Shown: positions 46,849 through 57,944 of the stretch, one piece after another
Numbering within the stretch: the stretch's first letter is position 1
How the letters are laid out: each line of letters opens with the position of its first letter
NCBI RefSeq assembly: GCF_001281405.1
Contig: NZ_CP010401.1
Location: 272,001 to 336,000 of the forward strand
Length of the DNA stretch: 64,000 nucleotides
DNA from: Bartonella ancashensis
GTDB taxonomy: Bacteria > Pseudomonadota > Alphaproteobacteria > Rhizobiales > Rhizobiaceae
Direction of reading: 5' to 3'
Translations under genes and position numbers: made by a program
Notes under the pieces: model-generated
Databases searched by the model: none
The model's input: the letters and a program-made list of their open reading frames with translations, nothing else
Told to the model about the DNA's origin: nothing

Positions 46849-47307
46849 TCACTCAACTACATCACTTATCTCTGCCACATTAGCTTTGGCCTTTAGCAGG
46901 CCCACAAGGCCAATCTTATGGTATCCAGTACTACGCAATTTATCAATAATCCCCACCACATATCCATAATCAATCTCGGCATCTGCTCTAATGAGAATCA
47001 TCTTATCTAAATTTTGCTGTGTTTCCCGAAACAAAACCTCAATAAAATCACCCTCATCTACGAGACTATCTCCTACATACCAAGACTGATCTTTTTGCAA
47101 AGTAATATAAAGGGGTTCATCAGGTTGCGCAGCGGGCTGCTGTGCCACCGCTGGTAATTGAACAGGAATGACAGATGTTGCGAGAGGAGCAGAAACCATA
47201 AAAACGATGAGCAAAACCAAAACAACATCAATGAATGGTGTTACATTGATCGTGTTATGTAGCTCAAATTCTTCTGCTCTCTCCCAATCATCATAGAAAT
47301 TCGTCAT
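46849..47307 (-). CDS. exbD: Biopolymer transport protein ExbD
   Basis: 152 residues. A short cytoplasmic N-terminus, then the single transmembrane helix with the proton-path Asp: INVTPFIDVVLVLLIVFMV. The periplasmic domain follows (LYITLQKDQSWYVGDSLVDEG; MILIRADAEIDYGYVVGIIDKLRSTGYHKIGLV). With ExbB it energises TonB-dependent outer-membrane uptake (haem, siderophores). Its start overlaps the exbB stop by 4 bp. A TolR assignment is possible, but the sequence (SAPLATSVIPVQLPA) is of the ExbD type. Confidence 0.9.
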   Translation of the reverse strand: MTNFYDDWERAEEFELHNTINVTPFIDVVLVLLIVFMVSAPLATSVIPVQLPAVAQQPAAQPDEPLYITLQKDQSWYVGDSLVDEGDFIEVLFRETQQNLDKMILIRADAEIDYGYVVGIIDKLRSTGYHKIGLVGLLKAKANVAEISDVVE

Positions 47308-48095
47308 TTTTGGAAACTTTTTTGCTGTTTTTGAAAATCAATATCACGGCTCAAGAGCCTTTCAATAGCAGCGGCAACATCTGCTAAATCACTGCGATAA
47401 TTTTTAAATGCACAAGAAAGGAAATTGTACATAATAACAGCAGGGATAGCAACAAAGAGCCCTAACGCAGTTGCTAATAAGGCTTCAGCAATCCCCGGTG
47501 CAACGACATCTAACTGTGTTGTTTTCTCCTTAGCAATCCCGATGAAGGAATTCATAATCCCCCATACGGTTGCAAAAAGACCAACAAATGGAGCAATAGC
47601 CCCAATAGTTGCAAGGATTGTGTGCCCTCTGACAATACGCTGATTTGCTGTAAGTAAACAACGCAACAAGAGTGAATGAACCCGCTCTTTTATTCCATCA
47701 TTTAGAAAACCTAAAGTGAGTTTTTCTCCTTTTTCCTCTTTCATAACTTGAGCTATGACCAAAACATCACAATGCGTAGATAGAGCAATTTCTTTTAATG
47801 CTTCTTCGAAAAACAGCACACCAACGCCTGTTTGTCCTTTCAAACAAGAAGCCAAACAGGCAAAAGTCCGAGCATTTAGAACAGATTGTAGAGCACGACG
47901 TGCTTTACGCCTTGCTACTGTAATTTCAAAGATTTTTGCAAAAGCAATAGTCCAAGAAATGATAGAAGCAACGATAAGTGCAACCATCACCATCCTCACA
48001 ACCCAATCAGCTTCCATAAACATCGAGAGAGGAGAAAAATCATGCACCGGCAAAGGAGCCAAACCATTTCCTAAAAGTTCTATCTCAGAGTCCAT
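47304..48095 (-). CDS. exbB: TonB-system energiser ExbB
   Basis: 263 residues, three transmembrane helices. The N-terminal extension is short compared with typical rhizobial ExbB. The conserved block is ATIGAIAPFVGLFATVWGIMNSFIGIAKEKTTQLDVVAPGIAEALLATALGLFVAIPAVIMYN. The GI/VAPGIAEALLATA form is of the ExbB rather than TolQ type. It drives proton flow with ExbD. No tonB gene is in the window; in rhizobia it may lie elsewhere. It lies downstream of glmM, past a long repeat. Confidence 0.9.
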   Translation of the reverse strand: MDSEIELLGNGLAPLPVHDFSPLSMFMEADWVVRMVMVALIVASIISWTIAFAKIFEITVARRKARRALQSVLNARTFACLASCLKGQTGVGVLFFEEALKEIALSTHCDVLVIAQVMKEEKGEKLTLGFLNDGIKERVHSLLLRCLLTANQRIVRGHTILATIGAIAPFVGLFATVWGIMNSFIGIAKEKTTQLDVVAPGIAEALLATALGLFVAIPAVIMYNFLSCAFKNYRSDLADVAAAIERLLSRDIDFQKQQKSFQK

Positions 48096-48295
48096 CTTTT
48101 TACAACCCGCTCCTTGCCCCCTATAACTTTGATCTTCCTTTTGAATACAGCAAAAGAAGAGATTTGAGTGTAGGAAAGAAAATCTTATAAATCAAGTATC
48201 GTTTAACGACATATTCTTTTTTAAACTCTTTGCGAAGATGCGAACTCTTTGCTTACCTTAATAATTAATGAGGTGATATTTAACACCAACAACAA

Positions 48296-48785
48296 GATGC
48301 CCCCCGCAATGCGGCAAAGCGCCCAACAGTGCAAGTGGGACAGCGCCCTTCACGATGCAGCAAAACGCCCAACAACACAAGCTAAAGTGGCCCCCTGCCA
48401 ATGCAGCAAAGCGCCCAACAGTGCAAGTGGGACAGCGCCCTTCACGATGCAGCAAAACGCCCAACAACACAAGCTAAAGTGGCCCCCTGCAATGCAGCAA
48501 AACGCCCAACAGTGCAAGTGGGGCAGCGCCCTTCACGATGTAGCAAAACACCCAACAACACAAGCTAAAGTGGCCCCCTGCAATGCAGCAAAGCGCCCAA
48601 CAGTGCAAGTGGGGCAGCGCCCTTCACGATGTAGCAAAACGCCCAACAACACAAGCAAAATTGCCCCCCGCAATGCAGCAAAGCGCCCAACAACACAAGC
48701 TAAAGGTGTGCCCCCCCGCAATGCAGCAAAGTGCCCAACAGTGCAAGTGGGGCAGCGCCCTTCACGATGCAGCAAAATATCCCAC
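48296..48785. repeat. 91-bp tandem repeat, about 5 copies
   Basis: CAGTGCAAGTGGG recurs at about 48327, 48419, 48510, 48601 and 48739 (spacing about 91, the last interval about 138 because part of a unit is duplicated). Each unit itself contains two related half-units ending GCAGCAAARCGCCCAACA. It lies between exbB and glmM. No other gene was seen in 48096-48948. Confidence 0.92.
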
Positions 48786-48948
48786 AAGCCCGGGTCCACA
48801 GCATCTCTACAGCGTGATGTGGCATCTTTAACTTGTTCTTAAAATCTCTTTTGCAAGACCTCTCTCTTGCAATTTTTATGAAAAATCAATGTGAAATTTT
48901 ATCCCAAAACGCTATAAATTCCTAAAAATCATTCAGGATCTTCTGACT

Positions 48949-50298
48949 TTAATCTCCATCATAGCGTGCAACAACAGCTATAAGCTCGTCAACCGCAGCC
49001 TCAATCATTGCACGGTCATCACCTTCAGCCATAACACGGATTAAAGGTTCTGTACCAGATGCACGAACCAATAACCGTGCTTCCTTTCCAAAATGTTTAA
49101 TGGTTTTGTCAATCGCAGCCTGAACTTCAGTCTTTTGCAATAAATTTTTATTGCTCACTTTTTTATTTTTTAAGATTTGTGGAACAGGCTTAAAACACTG
49201 ACACAAATGGCTCATAGAGCTCTGGCTTTCCCGCATACATGCCAAAATCTGCAACGCTGCGACCAAACCATCACCAGTTGTTCCAAAATCACTTAACACA
49301 ATATGCCCAGAGGATTCACCACCAATATTATATCCCTTTTTACGCATCTTATCGACAACATGGCGATCACCAACGTCTGTGCGAATGAGCTCCAACCCCT
49401 TTGTCTTTAAAAAGCGCTCCAACCCCAAATTAGACATAACCGTTGTCACTACTCCCCCACCGCTCAAACGTCCAGTTTTATGCCAATGGTCAGCAATCAC
49501 AGCAATTAATTGATCCCCATCAATTATCTGTGCCTTTTCATCCACCATCAAAACGCGGTCTCCATCTCCATCAAGAGCAATGCCAACATCCGCACGCAAT
49601 TCGTGAACTTTTTCCTTTAAGGATGTAAGATCTGTTGAACCACATTTTTGATTAATATTAAGACCATCTGGCTCATTATTAATTGCAAAAACCTCAGCTC
49701 CCAATTCCCATAAAGCACGTGGAGCCGCTTTGTAAGCTGCCCCGTTAGCGCAATCAACCACAATACGCAATGAATCTAAGCGCACATCACGAGGCACAGT
49801 TCTTTTTGCATATTCAATATAGCGATAAATATCCCCTTCAACCCGTTTTGCACGCCCGATCTCTGCACTCCCTGCTAAAGAGGAAGAAAGATCTGTTTCA
49901 AGCAAACGTTCAATGGCTTTTTCCTTTTCATCTGATAATTTAAATCCATCCGGTCCAAAAAGCTTAAGACCATTATCGTAAAAAGGATTATGAGAAGCAG
50001 AAATCATCACACCAATATCAGCACGAAGCGAGCGACAAAGCATTGCAACAGCAGGTGTGGGTACAGGACCTAATAAAAATGCATCCATCCCAGCAGAAGT
50101 AAAGCCAGCAACCAAAGCATTTTCCAACATATAACCAGATAATCGCGTATCCTTCCCAATCACAACACGACGCGAAGTCCCCTTTGATCGATACAAAACA
50201 CCTACAGACATTCCCACTTTCATAGCAAAATCTGGTGTCATAGGAAAAAGATTAGCCCGTCCCCGAATACCATCTGTACCGAAATATTTTTGTGCCAT
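48949..50298 (-). CDS. glmM: Phosphoglucosamine mutase
   Basis: 449 residues. It interconverts glucosamine-6-P and glucosamine-1-P for UDP-GlcNAc. The N-terminal [12 protein letters not shown] motif is followed by the active phosphoserine loop [20 protein letters not shown], the metal loop [17 protein letters not shown], the sugar-binding GGESSGHIV and the C-terminal phosphate-binding [16 protein letters not shown]. It lies downstream of ftsH in the same orientation, the usual rhizobial order. Confidence 0.97.
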   Translation of the reverse strand: MAQKYFGTDGIRGRANLFPMTPDFAMKVGMSVGVLYRSKGTSRRVVIGKDTRLSGYMLENALVAGFTSAGMDAFLLGPVPTPAVAMLCRSLRADIGVMISASHNPFYDNGLKLFGPDGFKLSDEKEKAIERLLETDLSSSLAGSAEIGRAKRVEGDIYRYIEYAKRTVPRDVRLDSLRIVVDCANGAAYKAAPRALWELGAEVFAINNEPDGLNINQKCGSTDLTSLKEKVHELRADVGIALDGDGDRVLMVDEKAQIIDGDQLIAVIADHWHKTGRLSGGGVVTTVMSNLGLERFLKTKGLELIRTDVGDRHVVDKMRKKGYNIGGESSGHIVLSDFGTTGDGLVAALQILACMRESQSSMSHLCQCFKPVPQILKNKKVSNKNLLQKTEVQAAIDKTIKHFGKEARLLVRASGTEPLIRVMAEGDDRAMIEAAVDELIAVVARYDGD

Positions 50299-50912
50299 TT
50301 TTTACTCTTTTATCGTCTTTTAGAAATTTTTACCAATGATCTTCTCATCACCGTTTACCAATGATTTTCTCATCACTGCATGATATTTTAGCGTGCCCTG
50401 TTGTTTCCGAAGATGTATCAATCCTCCACTTCACAAATGCTTCCCCCTCAAAACCATCAAAGAGTCTTCCTTATACCCTCTTACCCTCTAAAATCCGCGC
50501 AAATGACAGCATAATAGCTTCCTCGGATAACATAATGTCTCTCTCTTTGCGTTTCTTTATCCACCCCTTCTAGTGCATTTTTAAAACCAGCCTTAGTGTA
50601 TCTTAATATGCCCTCACTATATGCCCTCACTGCATTTTTTGACTAACCCCTCTAATGGACCTCTCAACCCATATTCTTCATCCAAACGCGTATTCTTAAT
50701 TTCTACCTATCTTCAGCAAAAATCTACATCTATCATTTATTTTACTTGTAATTTACTTTGCTTTTTTACGCGTAACTTAGCCGATTTTATAGAAAACCCC
50801 CGCTAACCTTCTCTCTTGGAAAGGTCTCATCACAACGCCCTTTTTCATCACAAAGCTCAACACCACGCCTCTTCGTTAAATGAGATACATTCTCCCATTT
50901 CATGACAGTTCG
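50299..50912. other. Spacer between ftsH and glmM
   Basis: About 610 bp with no recognisable gene. A 22-bp direct duplication (ACCAATGATCTTCTCATCACCG/ACCAATGATTTTCTCATCAC, about 50331-50376) and a TATGCCCTCAC doublet (50608-50629) are visible, but no large array. Confidence 0.5.
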
Positions 50913-53042
50913 TCATTTGTCATCTTTTGCTTTACGGACGGAATTTTTATCTGATGATCTTTTTTTGCTAGATTGCGCTGGATCGCTCTCAGATCCGTTT
51001 TTCGTCTCATCTGTTTCATCAACTTTATCAGCTTCCATTCTTTTTTTAGATGCACGAAAAGCCGCCGTAGATTTAGACGCCCCATTGGCAGAGCCAACCT
51101 TTTTATCGGCCTTAGACGCGCTCTCTGTTTCCTTTCCAGAATTATCCAGCTTCGTGTCCTTCTTTTCGCTTTTCAACGCAACCCTAGGCACAGAAGAACT
51201 CCGCACTACCGTCTGATCACTTTCTTGCATGCGAGAGGGAACTTTGCCTTCAATAACTTCACGAATTTCTGCTCCTGTTAAAGTTTCATACTCCAACAAT
51301 CCTTGTGCAAGAGCAAACCATTGCTTTTCTTTTGTTTTCAGAATTTTTGTAGCAGTTTTATAAGCGTCATCTATAAGCCTTCTCACTTCCGCATCAATCA
51401 TCTTGGCTGTTTCTTCAGATACATTTTGTGTTCTTGCAACAGAATGCCCTAAGAAGACTTCATCTTGATTATCACCATAAGCGACATTTCCCAAGATATC
51501 CGAAAACCCCCATCGCGTAATCATTGCACGCGCCAATTTTGTGGCCTGTTCAATGTCAGATGCAGCCCCTGAAGTGATATTTTCTTTTCCAAATTTCAAT
51601 TCTTCAGCAACTCTTCCTCCCATCATAATTGCCAAACGTGAAATCATCCAAAGATAGCTCATAGAGTAGCGATCCCCTTCTGGCAATTGCATAACCATAC
51701 CCAAAGCTCTTCCTCTTGGAACAATTGTTGCTTTATGCACGGGGTCACTAACAGGAACATTCAAAGCCACGATAGCATGACCCGCTTCATGATAAGCCGT
51801 GAGTTCTTTTTCTTCCTGTGTCATAGCTGTCGAGCGACGCTCAGCACCCATCATTACCTTGTCTTTTGCATCTTCAAACTCTTGCATGGTCACGATTCGT
51901 TTATTGCGGCTTGCAGCCATCAGAGCAGCTTCATTAACAAGGTTCATAAGATCTGCCCCTGAAAAACCCGGAGTCCCCCTTGCCAAAATCTTCAAATCAA
52001 CATTTGGTGCCAAGGGCACATTGCGCACATGAACTTTTAAGATTTTTTCACGTCCTGCGACATCAGGATTTGGCACCACAACCTGGCGGTCAAAACGCCC
52101 TGGCCTTAACAAAGCAGGGTCAAGCACATCTGGCCGGTTTGTCGCAGCAATTAAAATGATGCTTTCATTTGATTCGAACCCGTCCATTTCAACAAGTAAC
52201 TGGTTTAAAGTTTGTTCACGCTCATCATTTCCACCGCCAAGTCCTGCTCCACGGTGGCGTCCCACAGCGTCAATTTCATCAATGAATATGATGCAGGGCG
52301 AATTTTTTTTAGCTTGTTCAAACATATCCCGCACACGGCTCGCTCCAACACCGACGAACATTTCAACAAAATCAGAACCGGAAATGGTAAAAAAAGGAAC
52401 ATTGGCTTCCCCTGCGACAGAACGGGCCAACAATGTTTTCCCTGTTCCTGGTGGGCCCACCAATAGAACACCCCGGGGAATACGCCCCCCTAAACGCTGA
52501 AATTTTTGTGGTTCACGCAAGAATTCAACAATTTCCTCTAAATCCTGCTTTGCTTCTTCCACCCCAGCAACATCATCAAAGGTAACACGCCCTTGAGATT
52601 CGGTCAGTAATTTTGCTTTTGATTTTCCAAATCCCATTGCCCCACGTGAGCCATTTTGCATTTGTCGCATAAAGAAAACCCACGCCCCAACGATAATCAT
52701 TACAGGTAATAATGATAAAAACAAATTCAGAAGAATACCATTGCCTGAACTTTCAGGAATTGCTCTAATATTCACTTTCTGACTATTTAATTTCTTAACT
52801 AAATCAGGATCTCTCGGCGCATAAGTTGAAATCACTTTGCGATCAGCAGTTTGTCCTGTTAACTTTTGCCCCTGGATTGTTACCGCTGTCAGTTCATTAT
52901 TCTCGATTCTTTGCAAGAACTCAGAATAAGAAACGTCTCCGCCACTGCCACGCTGGCTATTGCTATTAAAAATAGAAAATAATGTAATTAAAACTAAAGC
53001 GATAGCTCCCCAAATCATCAGGGATCGTAAATTAGAATTCAT
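50913..53042 (-). CDS. ftsH: ATP-dependent zinc metalloprotease FtsH
   Basis: 709 residues. Two N-terminal transmembrane helices (about 8-25 and 104-124) bracket the periplasmic domain. The AAA domain follows with Walker [19 protein letters not shown], Walker [14 protein letters not shown] and the SRH region [21 protein letters not shown]. The zinc site is [12 protein letters not shown] with the third ligand Asp in a later helix. It degrades membrane and regulatory proteins. The C-terminal tail of about 100 residues is highly charged and low-complexity ([17 protein letters not shown]), longer than in E. coli. tilS lies 101 bp upstream, and glmM is downstream. Confidence 0.97.
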   Translation of the reverse strand: MNSNLRSLMIWGAIALVLITLFSIFNSNSQRGSGGDVSYSEFLQRIENNELTAVTIQGQKLTGQTADRKVISTYAPRDPDLVKKLNSQKVNIRAIPESSGNGILLNLFLSLLPVMIIVGAWVFFMRQMQNGSRGAMGFGKSKAKLLTESQGRVTFDDVAGVEEAKQDLEEIVEFLREPQKFQRLGGRIPRGVLLVGPPGTGKTLLARSVAGEANVPFFTISGSDFVEMFVGVGASRVRDMFEQAKKNSPCIIFIDEIDAVGRHRGAGLGGGNDEREQTLNQLLVEMDGFESNESIILIAATNRPDVLDPALLRPGRFDRQVVVPNPDVAGREKILKVHVRNVPLAPNVDLKILARGTPGFSGADLMNLVNEAALMAASRNKRIVTMQEFEDAKDKVMMGAERRSTAMTQEEKELTAYHEAGHAIVALNVPVSDPVHKATIVPRGRALGMVMQLPEGDRYSMSYLWMISRLAIMMGGRVAEELKFGKENITSGAASDIEQATKLARAMITRWGFSDILGNVAYGDNQDEVFLGHSVARTQNVSEETAKMIDAEVRRLIDDAYKTATKILKTKEKQWFALAQGLLEYETLTGAEIREVIEGKVPSRMQESDQTVVRSSSVPRVALKSEKKDTKLDNSGKETESASKADKKVGSANGASKSTAAFRASKKRMEADKVDETDETKNGSESDPAQSSKKRSSDKNSVRKAKDDK

Positions 53043-53143
53043 ATTAAGCCCATTTATAAGATACAGATTATCAAAAGTCGCTTAGTAACATATAATGTTG
53101 TCTCAGTCTTGCCAAGAGAGAGAAGGATGTTTACCTCTTTTTT

Positions 53144-54727
53144 TCATCTTTTCTCCTCAATTCTAAAAAAAGGTTCAATCGCACGAACAATCGGAATGTC
53201 TTCATGTGAGAGGAGCCAATCGAAGGGAGCCATCGCGCGTTTGATAATAATTTCATGCCAAATATAGGGAGAAGAGGCCAATTCTGGAATATCTACCCCT
53301 TTATGGTGTGAAAGCATGATGAGAGATTGTAGGGAAGGAAAATGAGGATGTTCAAGGTCAATCAACCCTGCCTGCATCCCCCTATTAAGACAATATTTTG
53401 CCGACTTTATATCGGCTGGTCCAACCTTTACTGGCTCTTTTCCATTATTGGTAATCCAGTAACGTCCATCCCAAAGCAAATTATGCCCTGGTGCAATAAC
53501 TTCTTCCTTCATATTGCGTGCTTCACGCCAACAGGCAATGCCACGATGTGTAACTTCAATCACAGCCCCTGCTAAAGTAAACCGTCTTTTTTCTAGGATA
53601 GGCTGTCCTTTTTCTGGATGCGACAAATTTTCTGGATGAGGAAAACATAATTTTTGGCCAAGCATAGCCAATTTTTGGGAAGGCAATAAATAAGAACCGC
53701 CCCCCATTAGCACCGCAAATAAACCAACAATAAAGGAAAATTCTGGCTGTTCATACAAAGAATCTTCCGGTCTTTTAATGAAACATCGCCCATAATTTAC
53801 AGTAATATCTAGGGCTAAAATCAAATCTGCTATTTTTTGTGCCTGCTCGCGCCGTTGCAAAGCAGCATCATCGATTTTTTTAGCAAAAAGGACGATTTTT
53901 TGCTGAGAATGAGCAAGATAATGCCTCGCACGTACACGCTCATACTTTAAATCTTCATTGGTTGGATCATCAATCCACACCAGCTTTTGTGCATTGAGAT
54001 AAGCGCGTAATGTTTGGCGCTCAACACATAATAACGGGCGAATTAAACGCACCTTCCCCCGCAACAGCGCCTCACGCGGGATGCAAGCCAAACCACGTTC
54101 ACAGAGCATCTCTTTACCACGGAGCATCTCTTCTTCACCATAGAGCGTCTCTTCACCACGGAGCGTCTCTTCACGACACAGAGTTTTTAGCTTTTCATCA
54201 TATGCGGTTCTTTCAGAACTATTCTTTGTACCCTCTTTTTGGCTCATTTGACCATCTTGGTTCATTTGACCATCATGATGAGGGAATGAAGAAACAGATT
54301 TTTTTTGAAGCCGTTTACTTCGCATATAATAAGTTTCAACCTGATCATTAAGCGTATGCCCCGTCATAATGACCCCAGCACCTTGCTTTTCCGCCTCTTC
54401 ATACAATAAATTATAACGTGCTATACGTGCTTTTTGAGAAATATTTGTCTTTGGTTTTTTCTCTTCCCACCGCACAGTGACATGTTGTATCTGGTGTGCA
54501 AAGCAAATTGCTGCAACATCTTCTGCTTCCTGAGCTGATTCTCGACGTAACTGATGATCAATTGTCACAGCAACAATTTTAGGAGCAACGGGAATTTTTC
54601 TCAAATAATCTCTGACTAAAAACAATAGCGCTAGTGAATCACTTCCCCCAGATACAGCCAAAATAAGCTTCTGGCATTGAATAAAATCTGATGGTTTAAA
54701 AAGATTTTCCGTTAACTGAACAAACAC
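53144..54727 (-). CDS. tilS: tRNA(Ile)-lysidine synthetase with repeat insertion
   Basis: 527 residues; most rhizobial TilS are shorter. It modifies C34 of tRNA-Ile(CAU) to lysidine, needed to read AUA codons. The PP-loop SGGSDS is at about 29-34 (LAVSGGSDSLALLFLV). The family GHT-x-x-DQ block reads GHTLNDQVETYYMR (Asn where Asp is common). An insertion of about 70 residues follows, containing MSQ/QMNQDGQ and REETLRGEETLYGEEEMLRGKEMLC repeats. The fold resumes at KVRLIRPLLCVERQTLRAYL and WIDDPTNEDLKYERVRARHYL. The insert lies in the substrate-recognition region and is repetitive at DNA level (about 54105-54290). The frame is intact. Confidence 0.92.
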   Translation of the reverse strand: MFVQLTENLFKPSDFIQCQKLILAVSGGSDSLALLFLVRDYLRKIPVAPKIVAVTIDHQLRRESAQEAEDVAAICFAHQIQHVTVRWEEKKPKTNISQKARIARYNLLYEEAEKQGAGVIMTGHTLNDQVETYYMRSKRLQKKSVSSFPHHDGQMNQDGQMSQKEGTKNSSERTAYDEKLKTLCREETLRGEETLYGEEEMLRGKEMLCERGLACIPREALLRGKVRLIRPLLCVERQTLRAYLNAQKLVWIDDPTNEDLKYERVRARHYLAHSQQKIVLFAKKIDDAALQRREQAQKIADLILALDITVNYGRCFIKRPEDSLYEQPEFSFIVGLFAVLMGGGSYLLPSQKLAMLGQKLCFPHPENLSHPEKGQPILEKRRFTLAGAVIEVTHRGIACWREARNMKEEVIAPGHNLLWDGRYWITNNGKEPVKVGPADIKSAKYCLNRGMQAGLIDLEHPHFPSLQSLIMLSHHKGVDIPELASSPYIWHEIIIKRAMAPFDWLLSHEDIPIVRAIEPFFRIEEKR

Positions 54728-55294
54728 GTGGTAACAACTCTGATCCTTGTTTCATAATATAAGGAAAATATACCATATCCTTTACTTATATAAATTTCTT
54801 TTGATAATCTAAACTCTATAAGACAGCATGATATAAAACCACTTCTCACAGCTATCAGCAAGAACAGATCCATTGAATAGCAAGCCGATCTATTGAATAA
54901 TGGAGGCGACATAATGCACATCTCGAACAGCAGGAACACGAGACCCTCTTCTCCAAAGCCCACACAAGCCTACCTGTAAAGAGAATTTCTCAAATGCTTA
55001 TTTTTAAAGGGATCCTTCAAAGGCCTAAAGAAGAACTCCTATAACGAGAAGATCTCAAAAAGAACCCCATAATTTAAAATGTTAAGAGAGCTACCCCTTA
55101 CAGACTTTCCCTTGATGCACATAAATTGCTCACAAATAGCAATTGTTCACAATAGCGAACCCTCTGAACCCTCTTTGAGAGCAGATCTCCCCTTAATGGC
55201 GATGAACCTCTCTCAATTGAAATACAGAAATTTCGTATATTGCCTTATAACAACTTCGCCTTACAACAACTTCTCGATGCTCTTCAACGGCAGA
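54728..55294. other. Spacer between pal and tilS
   Basis: 567 bp with no recognisable gene or array. A weak direct repeat (GCCTTATAACAACTTC/GCCTTACAACAACTTC) lies at about 55240-55275, next to the pal stop. In many rhizobia a tol-pal component such as ybgF/cpoB lies between pal and tilS; no trace of one was seen here. Confidence 0.45.
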
Positions 55295-55828
55295 TTAATG
55301 CCCTTCAACAGCAGAAATCGCAATAACGGCTCGTCGATTTTGGTTCCAGCAAGAGGCATTATCACATACAGCTACAGGTCTCTCTTTCCCATAAGAAATT
55401 GTTTCCATTCGCCGTGGAGAAACTCCGAGAGATATCAAATAATCACGAACAGAAACGGCACGGCTCTGCCCAAGAGCCAAATTATACTCGCGTGTTCCGC
55501 GATCATCCGCATGCCCTTCAATTGTAATTCTATAATGAGGATACCTCAGCAACCACTCAGCTTGACGCCTTAAGATAGGTTTAGCTTCTTCTTCAACACT
55601 AGATGAATCAAGACTGAAGAACACACGGTCTCCAACACTTACTGTAAATTCTCTCACAGAGCCTGGCATAGCCCTACTGATCTGAGCATTGTGCCCTGCC
55701 CCAACTCCTTGCATAGAAAGATCCGCATCTCTATTGTAATTAAAACCTTTCCTGCTACACCCAGCTACCGCAAACAAGCACAAAAAAACTAAACTGAGCG
55801 GGTAAATACCCTTCTGAACCGATCTCAT
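55295..55828 (-). CDS. pal: Peptidoglycan-associated lipoprotein Pal
   Basis: 177 residues from MRSVQKGIYPLSL; AAGGAG lies 10 bp before this ATG, so the longer frame to 55864 is not used. Lipobox FAVAGC, Cys near residue 23. The OmpA-like domain is at about 60-175: RVFFSLDSSSVEEEAKPILRRQAEWLL, then the peptidoglycan-binding ITIEGHADDRGTREYNLALGQSRA and VSPRRMETISYGKERPVA. It anchors the outer membrane to peptidoglycan and works with Tol. tolB, tolA, tolQ and tolR are not in this window, so Pal is separated from its usual operon partners. Confidence 0.95.
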   Translation of the reverse strand: MRSVQKGIYPLSLVFLCLFAVAGCSRKGFNYNRDADLSMQGVGAGHNAQISRAMPGSVREFTVSVGDRVFFSLDSSSVEEEAKPILRRQAEWLLRYPHYRITIEGHADDRGTREYNLALGQSRAVSVRDYLISLGVSPRRMETISYGKERPVAVCDNASCWNQNRRAVIAISAVEGH

Positions 55829-56001
55829 ATACTTGTTCTCCTTATTACAAAAATCACATACCACAATATTGAAAAAGTGATGAAACTCTAATCTCTCGCC
55901 CCTAAATGACTCTTAATCCCTTTAATAACTATTTCGAAAGAATATTCTCTTCTAGCAATAAAAAATAGCATCATTGTGGAATGATATTCTCAATTGATGC
56001 C

Positions 56002-56676
56002 TTATATTTCTTCTTCCTGCTTTTTTTGTAAAGCATTCAATTTTGCAAAAACAGTATCCGCATTAAACTCTTTGTTGATTATTTCATCTTCAATAAAATT
56101 TTCTGTTACAGATGTGGGCAATAAAGTTTCATCTTTTTTCTCAGGAATAGGGCGGTTTTTCTCTGCACGTTTCAGTTCAATATCCAAATCTATTTGCGAA
56201 CATAATCTCAAACCCACAGGATCCAGAGGAACGAGATTAGCACTATTCCAGTGGGTTCTGTTACGAATTTGCTCGATGGTTGTTTTTGTTGTTCCCAACA
56301 ACCGTGCAATTTGTGCATCTTTTAATTCTGGATGATTTAACACCAACCATAAAATCCCATTGGGGCGATCCTGGCGCCTGGAAAGAGGAACGTAACGGGC
56401 ACCTTTGCGCTTAACAACTGGAATATGCACTTTTGTTTCAGATATTTTCAACCGCGCCGTTTGATCTGCCTCAACACGTGCAATTTCACTTCGTGTCAGT
56501 TGCCCAGAGCTGATAGGGTCCAACCCCTTAATGCCATGAGCTGCTTCACCATCCGCAATGGCTTTAACTTCCAAAACATGTAAACGACAAAATTCTGCAA
56601 TCTGCTCAAAAGAAAGCGCTGTATTATCAACCAACCAGACAGCGGTCGCTTTGGGCATTAAAAGTTGCGTTGCCAT
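56002..56676 (-). CDS. DUF1013 / TrcR-type cell-cycle regulator
   Basis: 224 residues from MATQLLMPKATAVWLVDNTALSFEQIAEFC, the conserved family start; an ATG six codons earlier also exists. Helix-turn-helix-like segments occur at about 15-35 and 115-140 (NHPELKDAQIARLLGTTKTTIEQIR). The basic central block is VKRKGARYVPLSRRQDRPNGILW. The family is restricted to alphaproteobacteria, is sigma-like in its first helices and is annotated as cell cycle transcriptional regulator TrcR. The C-terminus is Glu- and Lys-rich. It lies upstream of pal with a 173-bp gap and may not be co-transcribed. Confidence 0.9.
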   Translation of the reverse strand: MATQLLMPKATAVWLVDNTALSFEQIAEFCRLHVLEVKAIADGEAAHGIKGLDPISSGQLTRSEIARVEADQTARLKISETKVHIPVVKRKGARYVPLSRRQDRPNGILWLVLNHPELKDAQIARLLGTTKTTIEQIRNRTHWNSANLVPLDPVGLRLCSQIDLDIELKRAEKNRPIPEKKDETLLPTSVTENFIEDEIINKEFNADTVFAKLNALQKKQEEEI

Positions 56677-57056
56677 TTTTCTTGTATCCTCCATTATCTC
56701 TCTATCGAAGGTAAATTATCATTTCTTTTTACTCAGTTAAAACGGGAATCGCTTACTTTGAGAGTAAAAATTGTTAAGAACTACAGGATTCGTTATCTTT
56801 TACAAAACCCTATCTCTCCACCCCAGATAAACACAAGGCAAGAGACACCCCCTGGCACAAATAAACCGCGCCATAACAGCACCCCTCATCGTCTTTATAG
56901 CGCGATTTTTATACAACGACAAGACATCTCATGATACTTACCTGAAGATCTTTACCTTTAAGGTGATTTTTTTTATAAAGACATAGCTCAATTATGAAGC
57001 TTCCTGTGCGGCATTTATGCTCACAAACAAGTTTTAGGCATACGGAGAAAAGACCC

Positions 57057-57803
57057 ATGGCTGGCCATTCACAATTTAAAAATATTATGCATCGTAAAGG
57101 GCGGCAAGATGCGATGCGTTCGAAAATATTTTCTAAACTTGCGCGTGAAATCACGGTTGCAGCCAAACAGGGATCTCCTGATCCATCCATGAACCCCCGT
57201 TTAAGACTGGCCATTCAGAATGCTAAGTCACAATCAATGCCCAAGGATAATATTGAACGCGCTATCAAAAAAGCTTCTGGGAATGATGTTGAAAACTATG
57301 ATGAAGTACGCTACGAAGGCTATGGCCCTGGTGGTGTTGCTGTTATTGTTGAAGCACTAACCGACAACAGGAATCGTACAGCTTCTAACGTACGTGCCGC
57401 TTTCACTAAAGCAGGAGGAGCCTTAGGGGAAACAGGCTCTGTTAGTTTTATGTTTAATCGCATTGGGGAAATCATCTATAAAACTGAAGCAGGTAGTGTA
57501 GAAAAAATTATGGATGCAGCTATTGAAGCAGGAGCTGAAGATGTGCAATCTGAAGAAACAGGCCACCTTATTACTTGCTCTTTCGAAAATATCGGTGAGG
57601 TCTCAAAAACCTTAGAAGCAAGTCTTGGTGAAGCAGAATCAATTAAAACAGTTTGGAAAGCAAACATTCTTACCTCTGTTGATGAAGAAAAGGCACTTTC
57701 CATTTTACGTCTCATTACTACTCTGGAAGAAGATGACGATGTCCAAAATGTTTATGCTAATTTTGATGTGAGTGATGAACTTTTAGCAAAATTATCAGCC
57801 TGA
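57057..57803 (+). CDS. YebC/PmpR-family DNA-binding regulator
   Basis: 248 residues. The start [31 protein letters not shown] is the family's hallmark, so the open frame before it is not used. Other conserved blocks: [50 protein letters not shown] and the end [19 protein letters not shown]. Members act as transcription regulators; some relieve ribosome stalling on proline runs. In many rhizobia it lies near ruvC, which is not seen here. Confidence 0.94.
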   Translation: MAGHSQFKNIMHRKGRQDAMRSKIFSKLAREITVAAKQGSPDPSMNPRLRLAIQNAKSQSMPKDNIERAIKKASGNDVENYDEVRYEGYGPGGVAVIVEALTDNRNRTASNVRAAFTKAGGALGETGSVSFMFNRIGEIIYKTEAGSVEKIMDAAIEAGAEDVQSEETGHLITCSFENIGEVSKTLEASLGEAESIKTVWKANILTSVDEEKALSILRLITTLEEDDDVQNVYANFDVSDELLAKLSA

Positions 57804-57944
57804 TTTTAGCAAAATTATTAATCTGAGGTCTCAACTATATCACGAGTATTGGATGTGGTAACGTGGGTTTGAGATCTAGAATGTTGTCAGCTTCAAGCCA
57901 TCATTTTCGGCACACTCAACATGAAAGAGGCTCAACGTGGTTGC

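Noticed and set aside
46623..46969. Hydrophobic repeat peptides LICGLICGL, YLWAYLWA, LSVGLSVG
   Set aside because: Array artefacts in three frames of the 12-bp repeat; they look like membrane proteins only because of composition.
47304..48095. TolQ/TolR assignment for the two energiser genes, given pal nearby
   Set aside because: Sequence motifs are of the ExbB/ExbD type, tolA and tolB are absent, and the genes lie beyond glmM rather than next to pal.
48249..48842. 197-aa frame rich in Gln, Cys and Ala between exbB and glmM
   Set aside because: It lies entirely in the 91-bp tandem repeat; frames are open on both strands.
55079..55573. 164-aa plus-strand frame overlapping pal
   Set aside because: Mostly antisense to the well-supported pal gene.
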